64,000 nt of DNA from Cinclus cinclus. Its lineage: Eukaryota > Chordata > Aves > Passeriformes > Cinclidae. This document shows positions 13,535 through 24,732 of the stretch, one piece after another (positions within the stretch are counted from its first letter, which is position 1; each line of letters opens with the position of its first letter). The DNA lies in assembly GCF_963662255.1 (NCBI RefSeq), contig NC_085068.1, positions 2,976,001-3,040,000 of the forward strand, read 5' to 3'. The notes under the pieces are model-generated. The model made no database searches. It had not been told where the DNA came from and worked only from the letters and a program-made list of their open reading frames with translations. The position numbers were made by a program, and so were the translations under genes.

Positions 13535-13770
13535 AATGCCAGAGGACACAGCCTGAAGCTGCAGCAGGGGAGGTTTAGGCTGGGAATTAGGGAGTTCTTT
13601 AAAGAAGGAGTGATTGGGCACTGGAAGGGGCTGCCCAGGGAGGTGGTGGAGCCCCCAGAGGGATTTAAGGAGAGCTGGATGTGTCCCTTAGTGCCATTGT
13701 CACATTGATATGATGGTGTTGGGTCATAGGTTGGACTCGATGATCTCAGAGGTCTTTTCCAACCTAATTG
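13535..13770 (+). mobile_element. CR1 3' UTR fragment whose tail seeds an octamer array
   Basis: Forward CR1: CTGAAGCTGCAGCAGGGGAG, GGCTGCCCAGGGAGGTGG, GGTTGGACTCGATGATCTCA and CTTTTCCAACCTAATTG. The terminal octamer then continues as the tandem array starting at 13771. Confidence 0.85.
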
Positions 13771-14002
13771 ATTCTGGGGTTCTGGGATTCTGGGGTTCTG
13801 GGGTTCTGGGGTTCTGGGGTTAAGGGATTCTGGGATTCTGGGGTTCTGGGATTCTGGGGTTCTGGGAGTCTGGGCTTCTGGGATTCTGGGGTTCTGGGAT
13901 TCTGGGATTCTGGGATTCTGGGGTTCTGGGATTCTGGGATTCTGGAGTTCTGGGAGTCTGCGCTTCTGGGATTCTGGGGTTCTGGGATTCTGGGGTTCTG
14001 GG
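13771..14002 (+). repeat. Octamer array (ATTCTGGG/GTTCTGGG), about 29 copies
   Basis: Twenty-nine contiguous 8-bp units follow a CR1 3' end directly. CR1 elements normally end in a few copies of an ATTCTATG-like octamer; here a variant has expanded. A multi-unit block beginning AGTCTG, CTTCTGGG appears twice, showing later internal duplication. Open frames across it are artefacts of the repeat. Confidence 0.95.
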
Positions 14003-15950
14003 ATGCTCTGCTCACTGGTTTTGCCCTCACATAGACCAGGTCCTCTTTGGCCTTGCTGTTGGGGGCAGGGGGCAAGCTGAGAAATTCTGGGTCACCTTTT
14101 TACAAAGGTAAGCAGAATATTGGATCCAAGTATCAGAGCACCTTCCAGAAGGCAGAATCTGGCATTCCCTTTGCCCCACACGTCTATGGCTCACTCACGA
14201 TGGGATCAGCAGATCTGTAAAATAAATATGTGGAAAAATCAACCAGCACCTCGGCCCCTTTGAGCATGTAGGACTCTTCACTGCAAATGAAGATGATCTA
14301 GTTTGGGGTTTGTCTTCCCCCCCACTCCTCTTTCCCCCTTCTCCAGGTGATGGACATTGCCAATTCTATTACTCCTGATGGAGATTTATTCCAAAATCAT
14401 CAGTGCTCACTGCTGACCATGCCTTCCGTGTCTTCATTTTGGCAAGACCATCCAGGCTGGGCAGGACAAACCCAGGACCTGCTCATCAAAAAGGTTAGGG
14501 TTTTATTTTTCTATTAAAAGTCCAAACCAAGATTTCACCTGTGCTGTCTACTGAGATAATGGGTACAATTACATCTACTCACCAGGTCCCTGAGATGACC
14601 TCCTGAAAGACAAAGACCTTGTAAAAATAAAAATTTTAAAAAGGTTAACAGATATTGGAGATGTAGCTGTTTTCTTTCCTTTTATTTCACTAAAGGTAGA
14701 AAATCGAAGGGAAATTGGGAAGAGCATCCCAGGGAGCTTTGGCTCAGGCCTGTGGTGGGGCTTGAAGAAAATTGTTCCAGATGACAACATTATTATTTAC
14801 ACCTCTGTGGTGGGGTCGTTTAAACATGGGATTATTAAAGAGTAGAAAGAGGGAGAAGAATGTGTATTTTTATTCTGAAGATGGGTGACATAAGATGGAA
14901 AAGGAATGTGAATTTTTTGTGAAGAAGGGTGACAAAAGATGGAGATAGGAAGGGCAAGCAGCCATTCCAGGTTCAGGCTTCAAGCACCTGCTTCCACAGC
15001 TCCTCCCAGGGCCACAAGCCTTTCTGAAAGGGGAGTCTTAAATAATTAAAATCTGAAATCTGCTCACTGAGAGAAAGAATGAGCAGCTCTTACAAAAGAT
15101 TGCATTAAGCCGATATTTAAGCAGAGTTCAGACTGAAGGAAAAGACCAGTTGGGGAGGGTTAAAAGCCACCACAGGGATTTTGCTGTGTGTGATAAATTC
15201 AAGTAATTCCAAGGGAATACTACACATAAAAATAATCCACTCTTAGTTAGGGAAGAAAAGATGTTCAAGCTCTTCAGATTGCCCTAAATTGTACCAAAAG
15301 TGATGAGAAGTGTTTTTGTGGCTCTGCTGCCAACTCGTGCTATCTTTAAAAACAAACCCACATGTTCTGCAATATTTTGAGCCTAAAAAAGTAACTCAGC
15401 TGTGAAAAAAGCCAGATCTGGCTGTGTGGATTGCATACTTCCCACTTACCCATATTTGAATGTCTTTCAAGTGTAACCTTAACTGAATAATTTGAGTTTA
15501 TTGTGCTTGTTTTGAGAAAATTATCTCATCACAGAGCAATCACAACATCCTTGTAAAGCTGATTGGAGAAAGCCACGCTCAGAAAAGAGTTAGGAATTGT
15601 TCCCTGTCAAACCAGGGTGTTGCATCAAGTGTGATTCTTCAGGAATCTGTGTGACCCAGCATGATCCAATATTTCCATTTAACACCTTGTATTGAACAGA
15701 CTTTGCTGACATTTGTAGATAAACCAGGCTGTGAGAGATGATTTGTTCAGGAAGACGATTCAGAGGAAGAGTTCTGGAGCCTGGAGGTGCTGTCCTGTAT
15801 TTTTTAAGTAATAAACACGAGCAGGAACATGCCAGGTAATCCAGCAGGAGTTTAGCAGGAGTGGAGCAGCTTTGCAGAAATCTGGGGATTATTATGGATT
15901 ACATTTTGATGTGGGATATGAAATAAAAAAAAAAAGAAAGACAAGAAAAG

Positions 15951-16112
15951 GGCAGGGACACCTTCCACTGTCCCAGGTTGCTCCAAGCCCTGTCCAGCCT
16001 GGATTTCAGGGATCCAGAGGCAGCCACAGCTTCTCTGGGCATCCTGTGCCAGGGCCTTCCACCCTTTGGGAAGGATTTCTCCCCAAAATCCCATCTAATC
16101 CTCTGCTTTGGC
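15951..16112 (-). mobile_element. CR1 fragment lacking its 3' terminus
   Basis: Reverse CR1 with GGCAGGGACACCTTCCACTG and AGCTTCTCTGGGCATCCTGT. The tail is missing and an A-rich stretch (15922-15950) abuts the break. Confidence 0.85.
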
Positions 16113-17080
16113 AGATTTACAGCACAAAAGTTATACAGCTCCTTAGACTTCATGGGAATTACCTGCAGGAATATTTGGAGAATGTATTCAAATAGCTCAT
16201 AATGAACAGAGGGATTCAGATCTTCATTCAAAGCACAAAAAAACCACCTTGTACTCTGGGGACCACTTCTTGTGTCCTCAAAGTGATAAATAATATTGAC
16301 CCAGCAGAAGGTGACATTTGCCACAAACCTAAAGTGAAAGGAGGAAGATTCCTGGATTCTCTTTGTTCTTTTCTGCTCCCCATGGATCCAGCTGTAGCAC
16401 AGAGCACTGCTCCCAGGGTGAGCACAGTGCTTGTGTTGGGGCTGTCTGTGAAAATCCCTGGGATTAACGGGGACAGTGCTCCAAATCCAGCTCCCCCCAG
16501 TGATTGGGGTCACTTTCTATCACTCTGTGGGAAGCTGCTACTGCCCTGCTAATTCCCAGAGAAATCTTGACCCACAAATGTTCTGATGCAAATACAATCC
16601 TCAGAGAGAGACGCTTGGGGTAACACCCCTCTCCCACAAATCCTAATCCCAGGAGTTGATATTCCTTAACATTAACAAAATGGAATAGTACTCAGCACTT
16701 TTGGGCTTTCAACTTTGATTTTATGTTGTTTTTCCAACCCCCAAATCCCCGTGAGATGTGGTGACCATGATCTGCTTCAGGTGCAGAGTCTGCAAAACTT
16801 TTCTTCTTTCAACACTGTGAGGGCTGGGTTGAAATCCTAATTTAATCCTTTGTGAGGTTACATAAGGAATGGTGCTCTGGAGAACTGTTATCCCTTTTTG
16901 AGGCCAGGAGGGATGTGAGGGACTGGTCCCACGTGAGTTCTTGCCTCTATTGTGGTAGACCAGAAAAGTGACCTCTGGGGAAGGAAGGTCACCTGCAGAG
17001 CCCTGAGGTGTCACAGTCTCAGTTCAGAGCAGGGCTGGGCCAAGGTGGGTCACTGCACACCCTGAAGGAGGAACCAGAGG

Positions 17081-17177
17081 ATCACAGAAAGGTTTGGTTG
17101 GAAAAGACCTTAAAGATCAGCTCATTCTCATCATGTCATCCCCCTGGCCTCAGGTGTACCCAGCACCTTGCAGATGG
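17081..17177 (-). mobile_element. CR1 3' end fragment
   Basis: Reverse tail ATCACAGAAAGGTTTGGTTG, then AAAGACCTTAAAGATCAGC. Another CR1 in the same orientation follows at once. Confidence 0.75.
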
Positions 17178-17380
17178 AACCACAGAACGTGGTGGAAGCT
17201 GAGCTGGAAGGGACACACAAGGATTGTCCAGACACCCCAGCAATCCCCGCAGTCCCTGGGAGCGTTGTCCAAACCCTCCTGGAGCTCTGGCAGCCCCGGG
17301 GCTGTGCCCGTTCCCTGGGCAGTGCCAGCACCTTCTGGGTGATGTCTGGGTGATATCCTCAAATCATCTCTGCCTCCTGC
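17178..17380 (-). mobile_element. CR1 3' end fragment, tandem with the preceding one
   Basis: Reverse CR1 of the GAGCTGGAAGGGACACACAA type, with GTTGTCCAAACCCTCCTGGA and CCCGTTCCCTGGGCAGTGCC. It matches the copies at 427 and 60722 by eye. Confidence 0.8.
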
Positions 17381-18107
17381 AGCCAGAGCAGTGTTTGCCA
17401 CAGTTAGTTCATAAAGATTTCTGAAACAGTGATTGTGAGACCAGGAGTGAAATCACAAGTGGGAAATTGTGGGAATTTCAGCCACAACTTCTGTTGTTTT
17501 CTCTCTGTGGTGAACCACATAAACAACAGAAAGAGATGCTTATGCCACATTCATCCAAACCACCCAAACACCTGAAACAGCATTTTCTTTGTCTTCAAGA
17601 GACTATATTTGCATATATTTACATGAATTTACAGTTTTTGTATGCATTTATCTCCACAAACAAAATATTTTAAAAATATATTTACCTCATGGTGTAGGGA
17701 AAAAAAATTGAGTTTGTTCTCAGCTTCCAAATGCAAAGTAAGGATCAGAAAATGCTTTCCAGTTCAAATAAAATAAGCATTAGAAAAATACAGCCTTAAC
17801 AAAACAAGGAGAATACATCCTTACGCAATGTAATTGAAATTTCCCATTTTAGTAAGCTTGGCTCTGTTGCCTCAGTACCTGCTTTTTTCTAATATTACAA
17901 AAAAAATAGGCACAGATGGCACCTGAATTTCCATTGTAATAAATCAGGAGAAAAGACATCACTGTAAACACATCTGAGGTAGATTTTTCCATGTGCAAAA
18001 CAGGAAAATCCAGCCTTGCTGCACACAAAATCAAAGGACTCCTCACAATTTATCTATCTCCTGCAATTTGTTTGCAATTTTTTCACCATCCAAATTGTCT
18101 CTCTGAG

Positions 18108-18240
18108 GACCAGGGAAGCTGTGGCTGCCTCATCCCTGAAAGTGTCCAAGGCCCTGGACCTTAGAGCAAACTGGGATAGTGGAAGGTGTCCCTGCCCTTG
18201 GACACCTCTAGAACAGATGGAAAAGTAAACTTGTTAAGGT
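18108..18240 (+). mobile_element. Decayed CR1 3' fragment
   Basis: GAAGCTGTGGCTGCCTCATC, AAAGTGTCCAAGGCCCTGG and GATAGTGGAAGGTGTCCCTG identify CR1. The final tail is heavily mutated. Confidence 0.7.
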
Positions 18241-18697
18241 TTGTCAGATTATAAAAAAATAAAAAGCCAATTGGGAATCTCTTCCCAGGTGCTGAGCTGT
18301 TATAAATCTTCTGAAAGACGAGAGACAAAACTGAAAAAAAAAAAAAAAATCTGTCTGAAAGACAGCTGGCAGTGAGAGCTGTTGGAGCTGTGTGATCATG
18401 GACACAGCTCCCAAAGTGGAGCTGAGATGTCCCAAAATGGGCTGAGAAACCTCCAGTGTTGCTTTGCCCATGGGGACAGCGCAGTCCCTTGGGCAGAAAT
18501 TGGAGCTGTAGGAATTGCTTTGCCCAGTATTTTGGGTACAGGGAGTGATAACAAATCTGTTTTGTTACTCAGGAAACCTGTATTTTTCCTGCTCATTTTT
18601 GAAATTAAGAACTTTTAGGGAAATGCATTCTTTTGCCAGAAATGTCAAAGTTTATCCTGGATCCATGATGAATAATGGGGAAAATAAATAGAATTGT

Positions 18698-18862
18698 ACA
18701 GAATCCCAGAATGATTTTGGCTGGAAAGGATTTTAAGCCCATCCAGTTCCACCCCCTGCCATGAGCAGGGACACCTGTCACTATCCCAGGTTATTCCAAG
18801 CTCTATCCAACCTGGTCTTGGACATTTCCAGGGATGGGGCAGACACATCTTCTCTGGACTGA
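18698..18862 (-). mobile_element. CR1 3' end fragment
   Basis: Reverse CR1: ACAGAATCCCAGAATG, CTGCCATGAGCAGGGACACC, CTTGGACATTTCCAGGGATG. Confidence 0.85.
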
Positions 18863-20050
18863 TGGTGAGGAGGTGGTAAAATTGCCTTGGATACAATCAA
18901 ACCAACTTGTTCATTATCAAACACATTTATATAAAATTAGTCTTGTAAAAGCAGGTGATTTTGCCAGGCAGGAGCATTGCAGTTCTGTTCCTGTGGAATT
19001 GCTGACTGATGTTTCATGACATCCCATGAGTCTAAAAGAGAAGAGGCAGGGGAAGCTGGTACCTGAGAATTGGGGTAGCTGGGAATTGGGTAGCTGGGAA
19101 TGGGGTACCTGACAAAGCCCAACCCCACCTATTGTTCCTGACGAGGTCAGGTGTAAGCTCTTCCTTCTTCTGACCTTGATTCCCAGGACAAAGACACAGG
19201 AGCAGTGTCCTGAACACTGCCTCAAATATGGAGCTGGATCATCAGCCAAGATAGCTGCAAAGCCTCCAGCCACTCACCCCAGCTGTGTCTGGGCTTTTTT
19301 TTATAAAGGGGCTGAACATGACTTAGAAGAGGGAAGACACACAGGTGGGATTTGCTGTGGTTTGTTAGAATGTCTTGAGTGCTGCCAAAATTCCATATTG
19401 GTGTGAGGGGAAAAGAATTAATCAGATGTACTCCATGACTCACCTTCCTACAGAAGGCAATACTTACACAGTGTGGATAAACTCTGCAAAGCCAAACCCC
19501 ATGTTTAGAGCCTCAGGAAGAGCTGAGCAGAGGATCCTTATGTCCTTGTACCACTTTTCTCAACCTGAAGGTCCAAGTCCTACGGTTTTAGAAATGCTCC
19601 TACTCTTCCCTTCCATTCTAAGCTGGGCTGATCTAACCTGGCTGCAGGAGTTTCTGTGGATGATGGACCTCCCACTCACAGCACGGTTCCCTACACTAGA
19701 TCAGCGTGGCTGAGCCTTTATTACCAATCCAAATATTGAATGGAATATCCAATGAGAGGGTGGAGGTACCTCACCTCTTTGGTGACCTATGCAAGGGATG
19801 CAGAGAAATTTAGGGAAGAGATCTTTTCCTAAAAGCCACCCTGAAGGTCCTAGGCTGCAGTTTGTGACTATTGCCCCTTGTTGGATTGTCTGGTATCACT
19901 TAGCTCTCTTCTGTCTTCTTTGCCATTGTCCTCCAAGTAGATGTGTCTGCTGGAAATCCATCCTTCAGCCTTCATCTGATTAACCCAGCTCAGATCCCAG
20001 CACCTCTCCTTGTACTCCCTGTGATCCAGGCACGACCATGGAAGTGCATT

Positions 20051-20191
20051 GTCCCTGGAAGAGCTCAAGGCCAGGTTGGACAGGGCTTGGAGCAACCTGG
20101 GATAGTGGAAGGTGTCCCTGCCCATGGCAGGGGTTTGGAACAAGATGGGCTTTTTGGTTCCTTCCAGCCCAAACCATTCCATGATTCCATG
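20051..20191 (+). mobile_element. CR1 3' end fragment
   Basis: Forward CR1: CAAGGCCAGGTTGGACAGGG, GTGGAAGGTGTCCCTGCCC, ending AAACCATTCCATGATTCCAT. Confidence 0.9.
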
Positions 20192-22381
20192 TTTGTCTTG
20201 GTCATCCTCCTGGGCAGTGGGAAAGAAGCCATGGAGGACACATGGTGAGCCAATAAACTAGAGAGATTTTCTCAAAGAGCTGAGAAATCATGGCTGTGTT
20301 CTCCTGGAACACCTGGCCCAAGTGGCCCTCAGTCCTGAGCAGAGGGTGAATCCAGATCAGATCTTGTGGCCTTGATCTCTTCTCCACAAGAGCTCACCTG
20401 CTCCTCTCTGGGCACACTTTGGGTGCTGGCTTATTGACAGAAAAGGATTTGTATTTCTCTGAAACAAAATGTATAGGAGGTTATGGTCCCTTTCAATATT
20501 TGATATTTTTCAGTCAAGGAAAACCAGCAATTGAAGGGAGTGGACACTTTTATAGAGCACTCCTGGATATTTTGATGCTTTGCAGAGGTCACACTGCTCC
20601 CACTAATCTTCCTTTGTGGATGGGAACAGGGCCAGTTCTGGTTCATTTATTGCGCTGTGTATTTTTTAAAGCTGAATTGTTTATTGTGCAATGGATTTTA
20701 ATTTGTTTAGTGCTTTCATGGGATTCTGAGTTACATTATTTGTCGGGAAAAGGACTTTGTAAAATTATAACTACTGGGCCCAGTGGATTCCCTGGTGTAG
20801 CACTTTGGTGCTGATATGCAAAGATTATAAAATAATCAGTCAGTGCTCAAACAGAGCATTGTGAGGTGTGAAGATTTCCTCACAGTAACTGGAAGAGGAA
20901 AGAATTTCTTAGGGAGAAACTGCATACAGCTGTGAAGGGCTGAAACTCCCATCCCAGTCTTCAACTCCTGTGAGAGAAAAGTGGCACCGTGTCTCTCTAA
21001 ATTACTTCAATGCACCAAAACTGGGCAGAGAAATCCTCCCAACAAGCAGCAGGTCAGGAGTTCCTGTGGTCTCTTACCTCAAAAAATACATTCTGGAGAT
21101 GGAATATAGTGCTGGACAATTTTTCAAGGACAAGATGGAAATGACAAAGAGTCTGAGAAAAAAATCAGTCTTCAATGTCTTGTTGGGTAAAGAGAGTCTG
21201 TGGGGCTGAGTGGAGACTTGGCCCAGGGACTCTGTCACACAGCTGAGGAATTTCAAAGTTTGCTGTTGACTTCTAAGGTCACCACTCAAATTCTGAGTGT
21301 GCTGAGGAACCAACAGAGACACTGGCATCAGCAAGAGCATCAACAACAAGAGCATTCCATGTGAGCTTCCCCAGAATCTAACCACGCCACTCATTTTATT
21401 CTTTTTTATAACAAAAGGCCCTTCAGCAGAGCACCAGCAATGTCATGGAAGTCCACTGGTGAGACCATGAGCACTTTACACACACCAAGTCTTTCTGTGA
21501 GGGTCTCCAGGGTGGTTGCTGCCCTTGCAGGCAGGTCTGTGCTCACCACTCAGCCCCTGCTCCTCTCAGACCTGCTGGCACTGCCAGCCCCTCTCCCACA
21601 CCTTGTGTTCAAATACTCCTCTCTTTTTCCTTCCTCCTCCCTTTCACCCTCCACTGATGGAACCCCCAATTTTTATTGGATTAATGTGTTGGTTTCAAGC
21701 ATTCCTTTGTTCTGAGAGGGCTCCAGGGGCTGTTCTTGCAGATGGTCACAGAATCACAGCAACCCCTCAGCACTCGGTGACTCAATCCCATCACAGGAAT
21801 TGTCTGATGTGCCCTGCCCTTGCGTGAGGGGTAATTGCTGATTGCACCCATGACTATCTCGAGCATTTGTTTTCTGCACCAGGGAGCCCTGGGTGGCTTC
21901 CAGGGCATGCAGCATGGCCTGGCTTGCTTCCATCCCGCTCGTGTTCCAGGCTATTGGAGCGACAGATTAAATCCCAGCTGCACTTCAGCAGGAGCACTCT
22001 GTGGTGCCCCGCTCCCCCTGTGCCTGTGAACCTCCACCATAGGTGTTGGTTCAGATTCATTCTCTTCCCAGTTCCTCAGGGGCTCCTGCACACTCTGAAC
22101 CTGCTCCTGCTCTGTGAGCCCTGAGCTCACATCCCACACAAGCTCTTGGTCTCTGCCAGCAGCACCACAGCTCCCACGGCAGGGAATCGCTCTGGAAGAC
22201 ATCCCAAGCACCTTACAGGAACCTCACTCTTTATTTCAGACATGAGTGGGGGTGTCAGGAAAATGGATGTTACCTGAGCTTCTTTCAAGCACATGCAAGG
22301 ACAAAAGGAGAACAATCCTGATGAGGAAAACACTGACTCCTGGATGAATTAAATCCTCTTCCATGTATAGGACAAAGGCAA

Positions 22382-22626
22382 GTGGCTTCCCACTGCCAGA
22401 GGGGAGGGTTAGGTGAGATACTGGGAAGGAATTCCTGGCTCTGAGGGAGGGCAGGCCCTGGCACAGGGTGCCCAGAGCAGCTGTGGCTGCCCCTGGATCC
22501 CTGGCAGTGCCCGAGGCCAGGCTGGACGGTGCTTGGAGCAGCCTGGGACAGTGGGAGGTGTCCCTGCCATGGCAGGGGGTCAGACAGAATGAGCTTTAAG
22601 GTCTTTTCCCACCAAAACTATTCCAT
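22382..22626 (+). mobile_element. CR1 3' end fragment
   Basis: Forward CR1: TGGCTTCCCACTGCCAGAGG, GGAAGGAATTCCTGGCTCTG, CAGAGCAGCTGTGGCTGCCC, ending near AACTATTCCATGTGG. Confidence 0.9.
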
Positions 22627-24092
22627 GTGGTGTCATTCTCTAGATCAGTCAGTGTTGAGTGTGAATATCCAGAAAGGTTGCCATCCTGGGAGCCATTCCA
22701 AAATCTGTACACATCCTTTTTGGGGACATATCCCATTTTTGGATTCACTGTCATGGCAAACAGTAGCCATTACCCTGATGAAGTCCAGCCCCTCCTGACT
22801 CTCACAATTCAGTCAGGACATTCCAGCAGATACAGGACTTCATGTAGCATCAGAGGGCACAAGGAAGGGCCAGACTGAGAGCTGACATCTTCCTGTCTTC
22901 TGGACAAATGAAAGGGAAGCTGGAAGCTCCTTTTATTTCCTTATTTCTTTATTTTCTCATGTTTGTTGCTGTCCAAAACCTCTTGATTGCTCTTTTCCTC
23001 AGTTGCCCCAGGTAAGTCTTTGTAGACTTGCGCAGTCCTCAAATGCTCTTCCCCTGTGTCCCACAGCTTTTCCCACCCTCCAGCCAGTAATTCCCATCAG
23101 TGTGTGAGGTCTTCCAGAGACATTTCATGTCCCTGTTTGTCCCAGATTTCCTGGCAGGCACCAGGGAACATGAATGGTGTCAAGTGATCAGAGACTTTTC
23201 TGCATCTTCACAAGGAAGGAGCACCGAGGTGCAATGTGACTCAGAATGACATCCCTGAGGGGGTTCATCTCTTACAATAAACACAATGTCAACAGGTTTT
23301 TGTGAGTGATGGGGCTGAACCCAAACCAACAGCAGCCAAACACTCTGGCCAAGGGAACTAGCACTGGAATGGTGAAGATTTCCCCAGTTTTACCAGTTTC
23401 CCAGGAGGAACCATGGCAGCTTTCTCCCACAAGTTGTGGGAAACACCTTATTTGTCACCCTGGAACTGACCTGCCCTTCCCAGCAAAGGTCCTTTCTCCC
23501 ACAGTTTGGGGACTGCAGGCACAAGATTTTCCAACTGCCTCTTTGGGAGCACTTTGCTCCCATCTTTCAGATTTTTGATTTAACCAACTGCTTTTCTTGC
23601 AACTTCATCAGTAGATCTGATAATTAACTGAAAGTGATTGGAAATTATGGCTGGACATTTTTATATTTGGCTCCCTGTTGTGCTCATTCCCTCCTCCTGC
23701 TGACTCCTCTCTTCCCATGTTTTTCCACAATCTTTTGCCAGCAGGACGCTCTCACATCTCACCCACAGTGCTCAGGTGGGGTTGAAATTAAATGAGATGT
23801 GCCTGCCCATCCCTAGCAGACATATGACTTCTCAGAGGAATAAATTGGGCACTAAACAGGAGCTGCTTCCAGGCAGAACTGGCACCAACCCACAGTCCTG
23901 ATAATTGGGTTGGAATCGGGAATGGCTGCCAGGGGAGGCTCAGCACCTGCCCAGAGCAGTTACAGCCAGACCATGACTGGGAAGGAGGGGGAGAAGATAC
24001 TCACCCTGTGCTGTGGCACTGGGCAGCACCCGGGCTGAAGAGAACAGAGTGGGAATGGGGGAGAAGTGCAGGAATTGTGAGAGACAGACCAA

Positions 24093-24235
24093 GGATCCCA
24101 GGATCAATTAGGTTGGAAAAGACGTTTGAGATCACTGAGTCCAACCTATGACCTGACACCACCTTGTGACCTAGACCATGGCACTGAGGACTGTGTGACA
24201 TCCCTGTGAGAGGTCACTTCGGGCTTGAAGCTCCA
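24093..24235 (-). mobile_element. CR1 3' end fragment
   Basis: Reverse CR1: GGATCCCAGGATCAATTAGG, TTGGAAAAGACGTTTGAGA, GAGTCCAACCTATGACCTG. The 13535 element carries a matching module (GGTCATAGGTTGGACTCGAT). Confidence 0.75.
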
Positions 24236-24726
24236 CCCAAATTTCTTCCAAGAAGTTTGGAGGAGGAGCAGGACTGTCCGGATGTGTAAGCATTCTGTAT
24301 TGTGATAATCTTTGTGTCTTGGCTTGGGGTGAATGCCCAGAGCTCTCCAAATGCCACGAAGCCAGGAACCTTTGTGTGTGCAATGGGCAGGTCTGGGACA
24401 CTCCCGGTGTCCATGGTAAATAATTAGACCCTTAATTACAGGTTGCATACACCATCTCAGTGATAGCTTGTGACTGTACTTCAGCTATGCTGTATTCCTG
24501 CAATTCCTGTTTATATCTGCAAAAGGACCTTGAATCCTGCCCAGGGGGGGAAAGGGATTTGTTTTTTCTTTCTGTATTTATGTCTTTGAGTGTTTCTGAG
24601 CATGAAACATCAATTTACTGTAATTTTTTTTTTCGTAACTTTTTGTCAACTTGGCTAGTGCTGGAGACTGTAATATGTAATATAAGTGTATTTCAGCTCT
24701 GTCTGTGCAATAATTCTACCTGGACC

Positions 24727-24732
24727 AATAAA
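24727..24732 (+). promoter_or_regulatory. Possible polyadenylation signal on the plus strand
   Basis: AATAAA lies in unique-looking AT-rich DNA and is followed by a GT-rich stretch (ATGTTTGGTCATT). The preceding 280 bases look 3'-UTR-like. No upstream coding exon was found to connect with it. Confidence 0.2.

Noticed and set aside
13764..14075. Proline/serine-rich repeat frame on the minus strand
   Set aside because: A by-product of the octamer array grown from a CR1 tail.
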